The notes under the pieces were generated by a model that ran no database searches, had not been told where the DNA came from, and saw only the letters and a list, made by a program, of their open reading frames with translations. A DNA stretch of 39,758 nucleotides from the NCBI GenBank assembly GCA_017511005.1, contig JAFWLP010000080.1:1-39758 (forward strand), written 5' to 3'. A program made the translations under genes and the position numbers. This document shows positions 25,984 through 34,068 of this stretch, in pieces; position 1 is the first letter of the stretch, and every line of letters starts with the position of its first letter. This DNA is from Clostridiales bacterium. Lineage in GTDB: Bacteria; Bacillota; Clostridia; Saccharofermentanales; Saccharofermentanaceae.

Positions 25984-27033
25984 GTGAAATACCATTTTTC
26001 AAGAAAAGAAGGTTGGCTGGGAAATCCCTGCGGTCTTGTTTATTTCAAGGGAAGATATCATCTTTTCTTTCAGGTGAATCCGGATCTTCCGAGGTATGGA
26101 AGGATTCACTGGGGACATGCCGTGTCCGGTGACCTTATATCCTGGGAGGAGCTCCCGCCGGCCATAAGTCCCGGGGAGGAGCTCAGCTGCAATTCAGGTT
26201 CCGCTTTCGTTCATGACGGGAAGATTTGGCTGTTCTATACGTCTTTGTCATACGATTACAGAGAGAAGATCTGCATTGCGTATTCTGATGACGGCGTAAG
26301 ATTTGATAAGACTGACAATGGTCACGCTGAGGTATTGCCGCCCGGAGACGGTTACAAATTCAGAGATCCCTTTGTCATGAGATTCGGAAAAAGCTTCCGT
26401 ATGTTTGTGGGTGCCGGTCAGTATGGCATAGCAAAAGTCCTTCAGTATGAATCAGACGATCTGATCAATTGGAGATATATGGGAGAACTCTTATCCGACG
26501 GAAGATTCGGGAGCGTGATAGAAGCTCCTAATATCATTGAGATCGACGGGAAATGGATCTTCATTATACAAAGCGAACAGCACCTCCCGGTAAAGGTGCT
26601 GTTCGCTACGGGTGAGTATGACGGTGAGCGGTTTGTTTTCGATGATGCCGCAGAACCGTTCAGACCTGTTGATTCCGGAAACGATTTTTATGATCCGGTC
26701 ACCTGTACTGATGAGAAAGGCAGAATGGTTCTGATGGCCTGGATGTTCTCCATGGGGATGAATTCATCTGCCGTCAGCTGCCCGAGAGAAGTCGTGATCT
26801 CCAGGACCGGTGAAGTATGCATGATCCCGTACGGGCAGTTAAGGGAAAAGCTTGTAAGGGAGAGCAGTTTCGTCAGTTACGGGGCAGGAAGACTAAGGAT
26901 ACAATTCGAAGGCAGGACCTTATTTGATAAGGCATACAGGGAATGCCCCGAAATAAGGGTCCTGGAGGATGTCGGTTCTGTCGAGGTTTTTCTTGACGGC
27001 GGCCGAGAGACAATAACGAGGTTTATCTGCTGA
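25984..27033 (+). CDS. GH32-like beta-fructosidase homologue with replaced nucleophile
   Basis: A 349-residue cytoplasmic protein (no signal peptide) with the five-bladed GH32 motif series. The WMNDPNG block reads WLGNPCG (11-17), so the nucleophilic Asp is Asn14. RYHLFFQVNP and IHWGHAVSGDLISW are canonical. SCNSGSAF, the FRDP block (Asp128) and the acid/base Glu in IEAPN (Glu180) are present. The C-terminal beta-sandwich is short. GH32 enzymes hydrolyse sucrose, sucrose-6-phosphate or fructans. Without the Asp nucleophile ordinary hydrolysis is doubtful, so it may be a binding protein or have changed chemistry. The start is GTG with AGAGGTAA 5 nt upstream. It follows serA by 45 bp and is 4 bp from the RluA-like gene. 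Confidence 0.85.
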   Translation: MKYHFSRKEGWLGNPCGLVYFKGRYHLFFQVNPDLPRYGRIHWGHAVSGDLISWEELPPAISPGEELSCNSGSAFVHDGKIWLFYTSLSYDYREKICIAYSDDGVRFDKTDNGHAEVLPPGDGYKFRDPFVMRFGKSFRMFVGAGQYGIAKVLQYESDDLINWRYMGELLSDGRFGSVIEAPNIIEIDGKWIFIIQSEQHLPVKVLFATGEYDGERFVFDDAAEPFRPVDSGNDFYDPVTCTDEKGRMVLMAWMFSMGMNSSAVSCPREVVISRTGEVCMIPYGQLREKLVRESSFVSYGAGRLRIQFEGRTLFDKAYRECPEIRVLEDVGSVEVFLDGGRETITRFIC

Positions 27034-27037
27034 ACAT

Positions 27038-27601
27038 ATGGCTAAGATACTTGCACAGGGTGAAGGATACCGGATCATATACAAGGAACGCGGAGAGGAC
27101 AGTGAGAAGATAGCTCCTCCCGGAACATCCGTCCTGTCGAGACTGGATGTTCCTGTGCCGGGAATAATCGCTGCGGCTGATTCCGGCAGGAGGATACGTG
27201 TGACGGGGAAGAAGTACTATCTTGTCTGTCAGGGCCGGTTCGCGGAACCGGAAGGGATAATGGAGGACCTTCTCTTCCATGATTCACGAAGCAACCGTAC
27301 CTTCCCCGTAAAGAGGATGAGAAAAGGCGTTAAGGAAGCAAGGCTGAGCTATAAGGTCATATCTTACGATGCCGGAAAAGACCTGTCGTATGTTTCCGTG
27401 GTCCTGGATACGGGACGCACTCATCAGATAAGGACGCAGTTTGCCTCAAGAAAGCATCCGCTGGCAGGTGACGGCAAATACGGGAGCAGGATCAAATGTC
27501 CGGTTGCGCTTGTCTGTGCCGAACTGACTTACGATGAAGGTGAGGGAACAGAGTCCGTTACCGTAAAGACCGATCCGATGGATGAATTAAGCGGTATCTG
27601 A
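27038..27601 (+). CDS. Compact RluA-family pseudouridine synthase
   Basis: A 187-residue RluA-like protein. The catalytic Asp is in SRLDVPVPG (Asp37), matching HRLDxxTSG, and the RluA C-terminal signature GRTHQIRTQFAS...HPLAGDGKYGS is intact. The family is usually 220-320 residues. Here the N-terminal S4-like domain and the usual NKPxG motif are missing, so the catalytic Asp comes unusually early. A tRNA or rRNA uridine is the likely substrate. ATG 27038 is 4 bp after the GH32-like stop. The gene converges on DUF2298 with a 10-bp gap. Confidence 0.85.
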   Translation: MAKILAQGEGYRIIYKERGEDSEKIAPPGTSVLSRLDVPVPGIIAAADSGRRIRVTGKKYYLVCQGRFAEPEGIMEDLLFHDSRSNRTFPVKRMRKGVKEARLSYKVISYDAGKDLSYVSVVLDTGRTHQIRTQFASRKHPLAGDGKYGSRIKCPVALVCAELTYDEGEGTESVTVKTDPMDELSGI

Positions 27602-27611
27602 CCGGACTTTT

Positions 27612-30260
27612 TTATGAGGGTGTAACCTTATAGACCCTAAGATCCTCATATTGGAAAACGACAGGTCCAAGCTCTGAGAAGACTCCCGAATTGTCACGGC
27701 CGTATTTATACCGTTCAAGATCGCCCATGATTATGTATTCGATCTGATACTTATCGATCACAGACTGGACTTCAGACGGATAATCGTTCCAATAGATAGT
27801 ATCGACGTCTGCGTGTCTGGGCGTGATGTAGAGTTTCCATACGTCACGGTCGGGATCTGATTCCAGAGTATCGGTCTCTTTGTTGACGATCCCGTGGAAA
27901 CGCCATAGCCACTCATGCGTCTGCCAGCCGAACACCGTGGGAAGACCGGTATATGCGGAGATAAAACAGTTGTCGGTATAGCTGTCACCATACGCCTCAC
28001 ATATTACCGGACTGCCTTTTACATTCTCATTGAACCATTCCGCACATGCCAGATAAGGTTTGAGGTTGCCCGAATACTGATCGTTGATATAAGGGCTTGT
28101 ATAAGTCTCGACATAAGCCGTACCGTCTAAAGTCCTGTAGTTCTCACGCTTAAGAACTCCGCAACGCTGTTTTAACGACGCCATGGTGTAGTGCGCGGGA
28201 ACGAAGAGACATATCGCGAACCCGATCGCTATGGCAAAGAGCAGCAGGGAATACTGGCCTTTCCTGTTTACAAACCAGAAGAGCCTTATTACTGAATAGA
28301 TCATAGTGACCGACAGTATGATCAATGCTGCAAACGCGAACTTGAACATCGTGTTCGAACGCAGATATCCGCCGGTATATATATCCCTTACATAGAAGAT
28401 CTCGGGTGCGGTGAGGAGCATGAGTCCGACGATGGTCATTCCGCAGCAGAAGATATCGATAAGGTTGCGCTTCGCGAAGAATGCCTGTACGGGATTGTTA
28501 TATGCGTACTGCCCGTCGAACAGTTCTGCCTTGCCGCTTGCTGTTCCTGCCTTCTTTTTTGCCTTTGATATCGAAGTGTATCTGTAGTTTTTTGTTGCGA
28601 AAACAAGAACCATGAAGAAGACACTTATGATCACATGTGTTCCGTATAAGATAAACAGCTGGTAAAAAGATGAACGGTTCTTAACTGCACCGAGGGAATT
28701 GGAGATCATGTCAAAGTTGATGTTAAACGGAAGGGCAGTCAGAGTTGCAACGGTGAACAGAAAGCTCATCTGGAAAGAAGTTCTCGGAAGTGCAGTGGGA
28801 CTTACGACACAGAACAGGAATGAAGCGATCATGAGGATCAGTTCGAGCGCGAAGAGCATCGGGGGATTGTCACCCTTGGCAAGATAGATCAGAAGGATGC
28901 CGCCGACATTGATCACGAATACGATCGCGCCCGGAATGTTAACGAACTTGGGTGATCTTATGGTGTTTACGATAAGGACGCCCATCGAACAGAATACAAA
29001 ATAGATCAGGAAGTCCCAGTAATTGGTCATCTGGGCACAGCCGAGAAGAACGGCGCAAAGGACCAGATGAAGTGTTACTGTCGATTCAAGCTCTGGAAGG
29101 ATGCGGTTGGTTTCACCGCTCAGGTTATCGAGACTGTGGAAAACATCTATCTCTTCTCCGGACGGCAGTTTTACCAGACATATAAGCGACAGTATTACCG
29201 CCATTATCAGAAGGACGATGATCATGGAGATCACGTGTGCGTGAAGGTCTCCCACCAGGAAGGAATAGAAAGGAAATTCCTCTATGGTGTAATCTGTCTT
29301 GAGATCCGGGTTCCATCCGATGTATCTGGTACTGTCGGGGTAGAAGAAATTATCAGTCCTTCCGACATCTATTCCCCAGCTCTTGAATATATCCAGGAAC
29401 TTATTGCCGATGCTCTCCTCATCATAGAAATAGGAGTGGGAATTGCCCCAAAGAGAGACAGCGCAGCCTGTAAAGAAACCTGCGACGTATTTAATGATCC
29501 TGTTCTCTTTGAAGCCTCTTGCCGATGCAGCCTCTATGAGATATTTACCGATCGAGAAACTCATCGCAAACGGGATCGCGGTGGCGGAACACATTGCGAG
29601 ATTATAGCCGACTCCCGTCGGCACACAGGTTGCCTTGATCACTACGGACCATATGAACTGACCGAAATAATAATAGTTTATTGAATAACCTGAAAGCCAC
29701 ATGTCGTTTGCCGGAAGGGAATCCCCTCTTTGCATGGACATAATGAAGCCGTAATCCATGAACTTTTCCTGACCGTTGATGTCAGGAAGGAAACCCTTGA
29801 AGAAGCACATCAGGAAGAAGATGACAAGGAATACTGTCTCTTCCACGGCAATTGCCTCGACAAATCCTTTGCTGCACATCTTTTTGACAAGACAATCCCT
29901 GTTTGACTTGGGAATATAGCAGCAGGCTGCAACTATCAATGCCGATATGACGATGCATAGTATGTTGAGACGGCATATCTTAAGATGCGTCAAAGTCCAT
30001 AATACGAGACAGGTTAATACGAGCCCCAGAGGCTGCGAAAGGAAAAAACCTCCTGAAGAGAATTTCTCCCATATCCTTGCAGCAAGCGGAAGTGTGACAA
30101 ATCCGGTGAGCAGGAGAAATACAGCCCACCACAGACACATCGAGGTATCACCTGCTCCCATGGTGCATATTCCAAGTACTGTGGCTATTGCGAACGGTAT
30201 CAGAAGAAACAGATAGCGGAGAGGAGATGTCTCTGTAAGCGAAACGGAATTCCTGCTCAT
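27612..30260 (-). CDS. DUF2298 polytopic membrane protein (YYY family)
   Basis: An 882-residue protein with well over a dozen hydrophobic helices. Its signature segments match the DUF2298/Chlor_Arch_YYY family: MWLSGYSINYYYFGQ (about 190), FYSFLVGDLHAHV and the C-terminal FGWQTHEWLWR with YQIEYIIMGDLERYKYG. Members are GT-C-like integral membrane proteins, presumed to transfer sugars from lipid-linked donors, but no activity is established. The family is best known in archaea and Chloroflexota. The ATG at 30260 overlaps the preceding FAD oxidoreductase stop by 4 bp, so both are translated from one mRNA together with DUF1015. The enzyme class is inferred; the family assignment is good. Confidence 0.87.
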   Translation of the reverse strand: MSRNSVSLTETSPLRYLFLLIPFAIATVLGICTMGAGDTSMCLWWAVFLLLTGFVTLPLAARIWEKFSSGGFFLSQPLGLVLTCLVLWTLTHLKICRLNILCIVISALIVAACCYIPKSNRDCLVKKMCSKGFVEAIAVEETVFLVIFFLMCFFKGFLPDINGQEKFMDYGFIMSMQRGDSLPANDMWLSGYSINYYYFGQFIWSVVIKATCVPTGVGYNLAMCSATAIPFAMSFSIGKYLIEAASARGFKENRIIKYVAGFFTGCAVSLWGNSHSYFYDEESIGNKFLDIFKSWGIDVGRTDNFFYPDSTRYIGWNPDLKTDYTIEEFPFYSFLVGDLHAHVISMIIVLLIMAVILSLICLVKLPSGEEIDVFHSLDNLSGETNRILPELESTVTLHLVLCAVLLGCAQMTNYWDFLIYFVFCSMGVLIVNTIRSPKFVNIPGAIVFVINVGGILLIYLAKGDNPPMLFALELILMIASFLFCVVSPTALPRTSFQMSFLFTVATLTALPFNINFDMISNSLGAVKNRSSFYQLFILYGTHVIISVFFMVLVFATKNYRYTSISKAKKKAGTASGKAELFDGQYAYNNPVQAFFAKRNLIDIFCCGMTIVGLMLLTAPEIFYVRDIYTGGYLRSNTMFKFAFAALIILSVTMIYSVIRLFWFVNRKGQYSLLLFAIAIGFAICLFVPAHYTMASLKQRCGVLKRENYRTLDGTAYVETYTSPYINDQYSGNLKPYLACAEWFNENVKGSPVICEAYGDSYTDNCFISAYTGLPTVFGWQTHEWLWRFHGIVNKETDTLESDPDRDVWKLYITPRHADVDTIYWNDYPSEVQSVIDKYQIEYIIMGDLERYKYGRDNSGVFSELGPVVFQYEDLRVYKVTPS

Positions 30261-31414
30261 GACAAGACTCCTTCGAGTGCGCTTTTCGACGGATTATCCT
30301 GGATATTAAGCTCGGTAACAGGCGTATGTGTCTGGCTCCTTCCGTGAGCATTCTCATAAGACCTGATGATCTCGGAGCTGATCTTTCCTGCCAGAGCAAC
30401 AACCGAATCCATGTGGTTCTCGGGTGTGTCGTCTGTGGCAAACCTGGTAAGTCCGGTAGAGCATACATACAGATTCTCACACGGATTTGTAAGATTTATC
30501 TCAGGATAATGTGATGTCAGAGCGTAACGTGTTTTCGTTAGACGCCAGGATCTGACGTCAGATTTACGGAGTGAAGGATAGAGCTTGCGGAGTCCCGCGA
30601 AATACTTGAGCATGATCTCGGCATCCGAGTCTATCCAGAGCGGATCAGTGATGGAACATGAACCTACCAGATAAACAACGGCGCCGCCGTAGCTCCGCTC
30701 ACCGAAAACGCTTGTGTGGTTGATTATTGCTTTGAACGGAAGTCCCGAATCCCTGGGCGGGACCTGATAGAACATCTGGGATATCTCATGCTTCATTACC
30801 ATCATTGCCGTGATCTTGGCACTGTATGTGACGTTCATGAGGATGTCCCTGTCATCCATTCTGATGGGAAGACCGTGACTTACGTTGACGAACGTTCTGC
30901 ACGAACCCGTGAAGATGACATAAGCACTGTCTATGACCACCCTGGTAGAGTTGGAGAGAATGCAGCTTGTGCGGTACATGCCGCTTCCGAGACGCGCGAT
31001 CTCCGCAACGGTGGTTGAATAACAGATGTGTCCTCCGTTATCGGTTATGCACTGCATGAGACTCGAGATAAGGCATGCAAAACCTCCGTCGTAATAACCG
31101 ACTTTGCGGTGCGACGCTTTGCCTGACCATGCGGAATCATACCAGTTGATCCTGTCGTCTACGCCCATCTCCTTGGAAAGTGCGAGCAGGGATTTGTCGC
31201 TCTTCCTCAGATGGTGAGGGAGGAGCTCGAGATATTCTCTGCCGATCCTGGTGTATGCAAGAAGTCCGCCGGGAGTTGTAAGCTCCTCGACCACGGTAAC
31301 CTTGAAGCCTGCCTTTGCAAGCTTCATGCCGCAGGTAAGACCGGACAGACCGGAACCGATAATGCAGACAGTTCTGCTCTCGTCTGTGAAAATCCCGTTA
31401 TCAGAGTCCATCAT
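30257..31414 (-). CDS. FAD-dependent oxidoreductase, amine oxidase/phytoene desaturase-like
   Basis: A 385-residue flavoprotein. It starts with a classic FAD Rossmann fingerprint (VCIIGSGLSGLTCGMKLAKAGFKVTVVEE) near residues 15-44, followed by GGLLAYTRIGREY, and ends with a second FAD contact near 335-355 (LYVCSTGLTRFATDDTPENHMDSVV). The layout fits the NAD(P)-binding amine oxidase/protoporphyrinogen oxidase/FAD-linked desaturase group; the substrate is not known. It overlaps both neighbours by 4 bp (DUF1015 upstream, DUF2298 downstream), indicating tight co-expression. Such flavoproteins accompany membrane glycan or lipid enzymes in some genomes, so action on a lipid-linked substrate is a guess. 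Confidence 0.85.
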   Translation of the reverse strand: MMDSDNGIFTDESRTVCIIGSGLSGLTCGMKLAKAGFKVTVVEELTTPGGLLAYTRIGREYLELLPHHLRKSDKSLLALSKEMGVDDRINWYDSAWSGKASHRKVGYYDGGFACLISSLMQCITDNGGHICYSTTVAEIARLGSGMYRTSCILSNSTRVVIDSAYVIFTGSCRTFVNVSHGLPIRMDDRDILMNVTYSAKITAMMVMKHEISQMFYQVPPRDSGLPFKAIINHTSVFGERSYGGAVVYLVGSCSITDPLWIDSDAEIMLKYFAGLRKLYPSLRKSDVRSWRLTKTRYALTSHYPEINLTNPCENLYVCSTGLTRFATDDTPENHMDSVVALAGKISSEIIRSYENAHGRSQTHTPVTELNIQDNPSKSALEGVLS

Positions 31415-32682
31415 TCGATCTTCTTTGCCTCAAGGTAGAATCTCTTCTCAAAAGCCTCTCCCATCGAGAATGTCTTTCTCGGGAAGACGCCTTCTTTCTC
31501 AACCGTGCCGAAGAATGTATCTTTCCTTATGCCGGGAACGAGGATACCCGTATTGCCGGCCGAAGCAAGCTTTCTTACGGAATCTTCCCCGTGAATGTAG
31601 TCGCATTCAAGTCCCAGACTGTCTATCATCATCTGAACCGAACCGACAGCGAGTGTATGCGGGGGATTCTCCAGAGATATCTTCACGTCTTCCTCGCCTT
31701 CCGTAACAACGGTAAAGCTCTGTCCGTCATCAGAAGCAGAATTGACCGTGATGCCGTTATCTTTAAAATATTCCTTAGCCTTATCTATGAATTCGCCTGC
31801 GCTGATGTTGAATACGACTCTGTGAATAGGCTCAAAATCCAGCCCTTTGTCATGTATGTTAACGATCTCAGCCAGTGCGTATCTGGCGGGATGTACCCTT
31901 CGCTCATCCTCAGAGAGGCTTTCTCTGATATTCTCCCAGTGTGCCTTTGCTGAAGCAAGGGAGTGGTTGCCGTCTCCGACAAGGAACAGCAGTCCGTCCG
32001 CATTGGCGGCTTTGAGCGCGGAAAGGCCGTTAATGACCGATTCCGCCACGGGTGAACCATCAGGGATGAAAGTTCCCGTGATATGTCCGGAACCGAGCAT
32101 GAGATCGGTGTCGTACAAAGGCTTGAGACCTTCGGCGGCAGCCATTTCGAACGCTCTTTCGATCGTGAGACCTTCAGGGTCATCAATGAGGATCATTATA
32201 TGCGGAAGCTCAAGAGGGGAATTTGCTCTTATCCTGACTCTCGGAGGGATCCTGCTCAACACTGTTCCCTCGGTCGCCCTGCATATGTTCTTGTTTCCGG
32301 GTTCAAAGCTGTAGCCTTCGAGATCGATGGCGGCGATCAGACCCTTTCTGGAAGGGTGAAGCTCAGTTGCCCTGTCAGTCAGGATGAAGCCCGTCCCCGG
32401 ACTCTGAAGTATCCCTTCATCAAGATATCTGCGCGCAGTATCAGCAATCGATCCGAGCTTTCCGGACTCTTTGTCCGTTCCCAGATAGACCTCCGGCAGG
32501 ACAAGATTCAGCGTGGAAGGAGCATCTCCCGTCTCCTTTGAAACGTTATCCCAGTATTCGGGTTCCGAAGTATACTGATCGCAGGCAATAACAGCCCATT
32601 TCTTAAGATCCGTTCCCTGTTGCGGAAGAAGAATATCCGGCACCGCAAAGCCGAGATCACCTATGATTCTCAAATCTAACAC
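31411..32682 (-). CDS. DUF1015 family protein (COG4198)
   Basis: A 423-residue cytoplasmic protein. The opening PQQGTDLKKWAVIACDQYTSEPEYWDNV and the central LFLVGDGNHSLASAKAHWENI are hallmarks of DUF1015. The family often neighbours serC- and serA-type genes in Clostridia, and its fold has been compared with ParB-like and serine kinase-like proteins; this is recollection, not a check. In this window the serine genes lie about 5.5 kb away on the other strand. The first codon is GTG at 32682; no strong Shine-Dalgarno is visible, and an in-frame TTG three codons on is possible. It is the first gene of the operon with the FAD enzyme and DUF2298. Confidence 0.88.
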   Translation of the reverse strand: MLDLRIIGDLGFAVPDILLPQQGTDLKKWAVIACDQYTSEPEYWDNVSKETGDAPSTLNLVLPEVYLGTDKESGKLGSIADTARRYLDEGILQSPGTGFILTDRATELHPSRKGLIAAIDLEGYSFEPGNKNICRATEGTVLSRIPPRVRIRANSPLELPHIMILIDDPEGLTIERAFEMAAAEGLKPLYDTDLMLGSGHITGTFIPDGSPVAESVINGLSALKAANADGLLFLVGDGNHSLASAKAHWENIRESLSEDERRVHPARYALAEIVNIHDKGLDFEPIHRVVFNISAGEFIDKAKEYFKDNGITVNSASDDGQSFTVVTEGEEDVKISLENPPHTLAVGSVQMMIDSLGLECDYIHGEDSVRKLASAGNTGILVPGIRKDTFFGTVEKEGVFPRKTFSMGEAFEKRFYLEAKKIE

Positions 32683-32761
32683 CCCACTATAGACAATAAA
32701 ATCGCCTTACATTCTATCACGGTCAAACGCTGTTTTGGGGATGAAATCAGGCTTTTTTGCA

Positions 32762-32781
32762 TTTTTCGGGAGTCCGAAAAA
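32762..32781. repeat. Inverted repeat in the DUF1015/WYL divergent region
   Basis: TTTTTCGG (32762-32769) and CCGAAAAA (32774-32781) form a perfect 8-bp stem around GAGT. No T-tract follows on either strand, so it is not a standard terminator. It lies midway between two divergent genes and may be an operator. Confidence 0.5.
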
Positions 32782-32815
32782 ATGTTCTTGACCATATTCC
32801 CCGAAATCAATGAAA

Positions 32816-32872
32816 TTGACAGGGACATGCTGTTTTCCGCTTAACTTAAAGTACGGTTAATGGTACTATCAT
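32816..32872 (+). promoter_or_regulatory. Candidate promoter/operator of the WYL regulator gene
   Basis: A perfect TTGACA at 32816-32821 lacks a good -10 at the normal distance. A TATCAT at 32867-32872 has a TTAACT-like -35 at 32841-32846 with a 20-bp spacer. Two nested inverted repeats lie here: TTAAC (32841-32845)/GTTAA (32856-32860) and AGTAC (32850-32854)/GTACT (32863-32867). This is suggestive of autoregulation. Confidence 0.4.
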
Positions 32873-32903
32873 TTTATGATGATCATTATGCGGAGGTGTT
32901 CTT

Positions 32904-34004
32904 ATGGCCAACAGTGAATTATCCAAACTCAAGATCTTATTCATATATGATTTTTTCAAGAATCAGATAAGTTCCTCGGGAGGAAGGGAATCGGTTTCCG
33001 TAAATGAACTGATCGCGTATCTTGAAGAGCAGACCGGAACCACGTTTGAGCGCAAGTCTATCTATGCCGACATCAGTAAGATCAATGAATATGTACGGAA
33101 ATCCGGACAGACAAAGGATGATTCATGGATATTTACCGAAGGCAAAAAATATAAAAGGACCGAACTCGGCAAAGAGATACTGATCGATGAGGCCAGGCTC
33201 ATAGTTGACGCCATAAGCACAACGACATTCGTCAATTCGGATCTCTGTGAGAAGATCATTAACATGTTTCCGACTTATTTCGAGGGCGATTACCAGAAGC
33301 GTGCTCTGTATCCTCACAATGAGAAGATGGACCGGAAGAGCATTTTGCTGCTTAATAACATAAGAAACGGAATTGAGACCAAAAATGCCCTGAAGATCAC
33401 TTACGGATATCTGCTCGGCAGCAATCTCACCGAGAAGACCGAGAAGATCGTATCACCGATGGCACTCGACTGGGAAAACAACTGTTACTATCTGATAGCC
33501 ATTGACAATGCAGAAGCCAAAGATCTTGAAAGAGACCACACATTGACATCCGCATTGAGGCGGTACAGGGTAGACCGGATAGCCAGCATCGCGGTTTTGG
33601 ACAAACAGTCTTTATTCATTGATTACAAAACCGACAGGATCAAGGACCAGGAGCTTAAGAGTTTCATTAACAATTCACTTTCCGCCTACTCGAGCAGCAG
33701 GACAATACAGCTTGGGATCACGATCAGCGGAAAGACACGCAAGGATGCGCTTAAAGCTTATGGAGCTTTCTCCTCAAAGATAAAAGGAAATGACAGAGTC
33801 AGGATAGCGGATGATACAAAGCTTGATAAGGGCATACTGATGATCAGCGTGAACACCGGACTTGCCCCGACGCTTTACACGGATCTGTTTGAACTGAGCA
33901 CGTTTGAGAATGTGGATATCAGCATCGATAACGAGGAAGTCTGCCGTGAATACGGGAAATACATTAAGAAGGCGGCATCGGCGGCAAAACTTGATTGCCT
34001 CTGA
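32904..34004 (+). CDS. WYL-domain transcriptional regulator
   Basis: A 366-residue regulator. The N-terminal about 90 residues form a winged helix-turn-helix (KLKILFIYDFFKNQIS...VSVNELIAYLEEQTGTTFERKSIYADISKINEY). The WYL-type middle domain shows LKITYGYLLG, SPMALDWENNCYYLIAID and LRRYRVDRI. A C-terminal WCX-like extension follows. WYL proteins sense nucleotides or small ligands and act as repressors or activators in many metabolic and defence loci; no defence genes are nearby. It is divergent from DUF1015, whose operon is the obvious target. GGAGG (32892-32896) lies 7 nt before ATG 32904. Confidence 0.92.
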   Translation: MANSELSKLKILFIYDFFKNQISSSGGRESVSVNELIAYLEEQTGTTFERKSIYADISKINEYVRKSGQTKDDSWIFTEGKKYKRTELGKEILIDEARLIVDAISTTTFVNSDLCEKIINMFPTYFEGDYQKRALYPHNEKMDRKSILLLNNIRNGIETKNALKITYGYLLGSNLTEKTEKIVSPMALDWENNCYYLIAIDNAEAKDLERDHTLTSALRRYRVDRIASIAVLDKQSLFIDYKTDRIKDQELKSFINNSLSAYSSSRTIQLGITISGKTRKDALKAYGAFSSKIKGNDRVRIADDTKLDKGILMISVNTGLAPTLYTDLFELSTFENVDISIDNEEVCREYGKYIKKAASAAKLDCL

Positions 34005-34033
34005 TTGCAAAGAGAAATTAAACGATTTATAAT
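34005..34033 (+). promoter_or_regulatory. Promoter of alaS-hit-trmB
   Basis: TTGCAA (34005-34010) and a perfect TATAAT (34028-34033) are 17 bp apart, immediately after the WYL regulator stop. The leader to ATG 34069 is about 30 nt, too short for a T-box, and contains AGGAG. Confidence 0.75.
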
Positions 34034-34068
34034 TTCTAAGTTTTATTTTTTATTAGGAGTATCACCGA

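Noticed and set aside
27590-27610. Possible terminator CGGT..ACCG followed by T6 after the RluA-like gene
   Set aside because: Only a 4-bp stem; too weak to call.
34005-34068. T-box leader for alaS
   Set aside because: The gap is 64 bp with a complete promoter, so the leader is far too short.
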